Below are positions 59,525 through 64,000 of a stretch of 64,000 nt of DNA, one piece after another. This DNA is from Phlebopus portentosus (taxonomy: Eukaryota > Basidiomycota > Agaricomycetes > Boletales > Boletinellaceae). The stretch covers positions 1,054,001-1,118,000 of the forward strand of contig JAYXKI010000011.1 in the NCBI GenBank assembly GCA_037892935.1, in the 5' to 3' direction. The position numbers and the translations under genes are program-made. The notes beneath the pieces were generated by a model, which worked only from the letters and a program-made list of their open reading frames with translations, did no database searches and was not told the DNA's origin. Numbering within the stretch: position 1 is the stretch's first letter; each line of letters starts with the position of its first letter.

Positions 59525-60610
59525 ATGTCTTTCGCTATGTCAGTGCTTCGCTTCCTCCTCAATCTTCCGTCCAACATCTTGTACCACCTGTGGACACTAT
59601 TCCTGTTCACAAAGTCGGACATCAAGACAACTGTGATACCTATTGTACGATTGCTTCCACCTTGCAAAGTCCGTGTTGGTATTGACTTTTTCTTTTTTAG
59701 ACATCACTCGCAATAGCCTCGGCGCCGCTCAGTGAAATTTCACACCTTCCGCATGTTGTCTTTTGGATTTGGTTCCACGTTCTCCAGTTCGATGTTTCTA
59801 ATCAGACGCTGAAACCGGAGGAAGATGAATACAACAAGCGCGACCGTCCGCTTCCCTCTAAGCGCATAACCTGGCGTAATGCACTGATTCTTCGTTGGGC
59901 ACTTGTGCCTTCCTGCTGGGCACTCTCTGCTTGTTATAGCATTGAGACTGTCTATGCAAGCATAGCGTTATGTATTCTGACATATGTTTACGATGAAATG
60001 GGTTTTGCTGCTGGTCACTGGCTCGGCCGTAACGTTGTGAACGCTCTTGGCTTCATGTCGTTTGAAGTCGGCTCTTGCCTCATTGCCGGTAATTTCTCAC
60101 TTTTCTGCTTGTATTAAATCAACATCCAATGCCAAAGCTTTTGCTATCATAGGATCGAATCGCCATGCGCTTGACAATATTAGCTGGCTTTCTGTGTTGT
60201 GCAGCGCAGGTATCTTTGCGACGACCATTCAAGCTCAGGATTTCAAGGACACCGAGGGCGATCGTCTCGTTGGAAGGAAGACTTTGCCGATCGTCGCTCC
60301 AGGAGTCGCACGCCCAAGCTTGATGCTTGCTCTTCTAGCATGGTCCGTCGGACTGAGCGCCCTCTGGCACCTTAGCACCCGAGCTTCACTCGCTTATGTT
60401 GTCCTGGCGCTGGCAGTCGGAGCCCGTTATGTTACCTTGAACTCAATCAAATCTGACCAGCGCAGCTTTTATCTGTATAATGTGAGTTGAGTTTCCCTAC
60501 GCGGCGATTTTTTTGCGTGCCTCGCTTAACTTGATTTTAAGGTATGGCTTTCTGCTTCACATGCACTGCCAGCATATTTCCGCTTCGTTGCTCAGGCACC
60601 GGTGTTCTAA
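59525..60610 (+). CDS. UbiA-family membrane prenyltransferase or UbiA-type terpene cyclase
   Basis: Four exons (59525-59644, 59701-60088, 60153-60481, 60542-60610) encode 301 residues, all in frame. This is an intramembrane enzyme of about eight or nine helices. The first diphosphate/Mg2+ site is in VSNQTLKPEEDEYNKRDRPL (N...D...NKxDRP). The second is QAQDFKDTEGDRLVGRKTLP (DxxDxxGD). FTKSDIKTTVIPI before helix 1 is typical of basidiomycete members. The start ATG is the first that leaves this helix intact. Substrate could be an isoprenyl diphosphate plus an aromatic acceptor, or farnesyl diphosphate alone as in UbiA-type sesquiterpene cyclases; sequence does not decide. It is flanked by an FAD monooxygenase and a P450. 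Confidence 0.85.
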
Positions 60611-61957
60611 TTCCGCGACGTATCGCTTAATGAGTCCTTCTGCATTGGCTTCTAGATGATTATCCTTTTTCGAGCAAATGATTAGAAGAGGAGACGAAGC
60701 GTATGTATGCGCGACGTTCTAGCGGCTCGGGACCTACATGCACTTGCCTTTCTTCGCTCTTACGTTTCTGTGTAAAGTGACATTTCATCAGTTTCATATT
60801 TTACTTCTTCCTCACTCTTTCCGATCCTCTACATTTTCTTGTCTCCATGCTTCCTTTGCTGTGTCATAACTGCTACGTCAGTGATGTGCTTCCAAATCTC
60901 TCGTTGTGCTTCCGTGCGTATGCTCGGCAGTTTTGAATAGTCATATCTGTACCGGTTTTCATTATAACTCTTAGACTAAACTATCTATATCTCTCTTCGT
61001 CAATGAATCAGTTAGATTGATTATGAAATTGCTGCGCTGCGAGAGACAATGTAGCAACCATTTACATTTTCACAAATACAAACTGTAAGTAAAGGCACGT
61101 GCAAGTAGCCCGGGAAAGCAAGAAACGGGGCACGTGTTCACCTCGAGTTACTTCCGACCGCATGATCTTTATATTGGATCTCCTCTAACCTCGATCCACC
61201 ATCTCTTTCATCCACTCTAGTAGAATGTGGTTCAGGGTCCTGAATATCAGTGAGCACAAGACGGATGAATCTGGTGGACGATCCTTATCGGGGACTGATC
61301 TGTTGAATACATGATCTCAGAGCACCAAACCCCGGAAGTAACGTTGTGCCAAAGGATCTATGCAAAAGTGATAAGGCACGATGAAGTAGAAAACGTGTTC
61401 CGATGCTTCTATGCGCTTATTCTACACCGGATGCTGTTCCCGAGCGACACGCGTTCTTGTACGTCTGCGTGGATCCATCTTGCCTTTTCGTCCTAGTAGC
61501 TTGACACCCTCCAGATTTTTACTTCCAGGGTTGAAAGACGCTTCCAAGACCAAGAACTAGCTTCTTCGCCTATTCAAGTGAGATTTTTTCGGTTTGAGGC
61601 GGCGATTCGGCGTCGGCGGAGACCTACGGAGACTCTTACTGCAGAAAACGTACTCCCGACTCGTGCTTGACATACGACTCTCAAAATTTAGTCATTATTG
61701 CAAGGCTACGAATTAGTATGATCTAATGACTATGATAGTAAAGTGCGGAACGTGGCCGTTTTACCATCGGTCTCTCGGCATCTCCAGACTCATCAATCAT
61801 CTGCAATCCTTCGACAATCCAATAAATAATGCGAGTGCTCCAGTTGATCGCAGGACCTCTCCCTTTCATCCGTTAGAAGTCAGCTGGTTCGGTCTGTATA
61901 GTATCCGTTCCCCTTCTTCTTTCTTTGCTCTCGGTATCTTTTGTTGTACTTTACGAT
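60611..61957. other. Intergenic, no gene seen
   Basis: This lies between the UbiA-family gene and the P450 gene. GGGGCACGTGTTC at about 61127 contains a CACGTG palindrome. No coding signal was recognised. Confidence 0.45.
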
Positions 61958-64000
61958 ATGGCATTCTCTTCTGTCTCTTTCTTGGATCAAGCTGCTCTAG
62001 GATGGCTCCCCACCGGTCGAACTGAGGCGCGTATAGTCGCTGCCGCTGGATTCCTTTGGACTATTGGACTAGGGGTCTACTTATATTACCGCAGACGTTC
62101 TCAAGAACCCGAGAAGCGAACCAGAGGACATGGTCTTCCACTGCCACCTGGTCCGAAGCCTCTGCCGATCATCGGAAATGCTCTTGATATGCCGATGAAG
62201 CGCGAATGGGAAACGCTTACGAAATGGGGAGAAGAATATGGTGTGTCTGGACATTTGTTCCATAGCAGTAACCCGGCTCTGACAGTTTTCCAGGTGACCT
62301 GGTCCACGTTACCGTCCTGGGCAAGCATATCATCTACATCAACAGCTATAAGGTCGCGTATGAGCTGTTTGAGAGGCGCGGTTCATTGTACTCCGATAAA
62401 CCTCGCTTGCCTCTTCTCAATGAGCTGTTTGTGCCTTGTAGCCTCTCCCTCCTATTATTCACTGATGTTGCGGATTCAGTATGGATTTTGATTGGAACTT
62501 TGGTCTCATTCATTACGGTGATCACTGGCGAAAGTACAGACGCGCATTTGTCAGCAAGTTTGGTGGAACTGTTGTGCAGATGTTCAACCCGACGCAAGAA
62601 CGTGCAACAGCTCTATTGCTCGAGCGACTCTTGGAGACTCCGGAGAAATTCACCGATCATTTGAGACTGTGCGTTACTAAAATATATGTCACAGAAAGCT
62701 TGCTTAGTTTCCGTCTCGACAGGCATGCTGGCCAATTAATTATGCTGTCAGTTTATGGTATCTTTGTCAATTCTAGACAGCATCCGTATGTTGTCACAGC
62801 GGAAGCTGTCATGGATTCTGTATCACAGGCTGCTCGTCCTGGAGCATGGCTTGTTGATTACCTTCCTATTCGTGGGTGTTCTGATTCCTCTACGGGAAGA
62901 ACTCGGTTCTAATGCTCAGAAATAGTGAAGAAGGTTCCTGCGTGGCTTCCCTTCGCCAATTATATGAGTACTGCGACTCATTGGGCAGACAACGTACGAA
63001 AGCTCAGATTCGTGCCCTTTCAAGCATGCAAGGCGAAGCTTGTAGGTGTATTACCGCTCAGTAGAGACGCGACTGACGGGAATTATGACAGGTTGACAGC
63101 GGTCCTCCTCCGTATGCGTCTTTTGTAGCTGATATGCTACAAGAACATGGATATGACGATAAAGAAGCGGAGATGATGATCCAAGACTGCGCCGCTGTTG
63201 CTTACGGAGGTGAGCCGGAAGTAACGATGATTGTTCCAGCTACTAACGCCGAACTTACTAATAGCGGGTTCCGACACGGTAAGCTGTCCAAGATATGCAA
63301 GCGAATCTTTTGTTTGCTGAACGTGTCATGTCATAGTCCGTTGCTACGCTGTCGGTCTTCATGCTCGCCATGGTCCTTTATCCCGAGGTCCAAAAGAAAG
63401 CTCAGGAAGAGATCGCTAGAGTCGTTGGAGCTTCTAGGTTTCCTACTTTCGCGGACCGCAAAGACCTGCCATACATCACGGCGATCGCAAAAGAGACGCT
63501 CCGATGGCATACGGTTGCTCCCCAAGGTATGAGAATCCGTTTCCTTTGACCCTTACCTGACTGGCTGATTCTCTCTATTTTTCAGCGCTTCCGCATCAGC
63601 TGAGGGAAGATGACGTATATGAAGGTTACTACTTGCCTAAGGGAGCATTTATAGTCGGAAATGCTTGGTATGTGAATCTGTTCATATGGACACACACTTG
63701 CCGTGCTCATCAACTTGCAGGAGGATGGCGCATGACCCGGCTGTTTATTCCGACCCTTTCAACTTTAAACCGGAGCGCTTCTTCAACTCTGAGGGTAAAC
63801 TTGATTACGCGGCAACTGACCCAGTGAAGTACTCCTTCGGTTTCGGAAGACGGTACGTTTGCTCTACACGATGCGTATGGTTTCTGATTTACAGTAACTC
63901 TAGACTCTGCGCCGGCTACCATTTCGCTGAGAATACACTTTGGATAACCGTTGCTTGTCTCCTTCAGTGTTATGACATCGCGCCTGCGAAAGACAAGGCT
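61958..64000 (+). CDS. Cytochrome P450 monooxygenase, 3' end beyond window
   Basis: This ER-anchored heme monooxygenase starts MAFSSVSFLDQAALGWL and has a single N-terminal helix, RIVAAAGFLWTIGLGVYLYY, then RRR and the proline hinge LPLPPGPKPLPIIGN. Next come HVTVLGKHIIYINSYKVAYE and HWRKYRRAF (helix C WxxxR). The I-helix motif AYGAGSDTSVATLSVFMLAM is assembled across a 14-nt micro-exon (63265-63278). Further on are KETLRW (ExxR), FKPERFF, and the heme loop FGFGRRLCAGYHFAE (Cys ligand), split by an intron. About nine introns lie in the visible part. It resembles the O-methylsterigmatocystin oxidoreductase-type clan common in mushrooms. It is cut by the window end after the heme site. Confidence 0.88.

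Noticed and set aside
1..64000. CRISPR array, rRNA genes, prokaryotic operons
   Set aside because: No regularly spaced short repeats, no rRNA-like blocks, and introns throughout indicate a eukaryotic nuclear region.

Overview
This window looks like chromosomal DNA of a filamentous basidiomycete, most likely an Agaricomycete. Nearly every gene is split by introns of about 50-65 bases with GT...AG ends and CTAAC/CTAAT-like branch sites. The genes encode ordinary fungal housekeeping proteins next to families expanded in mushroom-forming fungi: DUF6533-like seven-helix proteins, NmrA/isoflavone-reductase-like enzymes and a Plavaka/Tnp2-type transposase. All calls rest on reading translations and splice sites by eye; no database was searched.

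Layout. 0-3.8 kb: the 3' part of a polynucleotide kinase/phosphatase gene, a PITH-domain gene and an FAD monooxygenase. 4-11 kb: a nest of repeats. It holds two 98%-identical ~310-bp direct repeats, a 621-bp TA-flanked MITE, and a decayed Plavaka/Tnp2 transposase interrupted by a GC-rich 1,840-bp insertion with a perfect 4-bp target duplication. Removing the insertion in silico restores the transposase frame. 11.4-17.4 kb: an NTF2-like DUF1348 gene, a broken MFS transporter and an intact divergent MFS transporter. 17.9-43 kb: three paralogous seven-helix membrane proteins and four NmrA-like reductase genes (one broken) plus a fifth relic. Between them lie single-copy genes: complex I 9.5-kDa subunit, mitochondrial ornithine-type carrier, SWC5, RRG7, delta-9 desaturase and one unrecognised gene.

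43.5-53 kb: cytosolic-type prolyl-tRNA synthetase (possibly also mitochondrial by an upstream start), mitochondrial isoleucyl-tRNA synthetase, and a divergent B-type cyclin. 54.4-64 kb: an FAD monooxygenase, a UbiA-family membrane prenyltransferase or terpene cyclase, and a cytochrome P450 cut by the window end. All three lie on the + strand and could be the edge of a terpenoid or meroterpenoid gene cluster.

The most unusual objects are the 1,840-bp element nested in the transposase, the interspersed seven-helix/NmrA expansion with its graded decay, and the FMO-UbiA-P450 group. No tRNA, rRNA or CRISPR array was seen.
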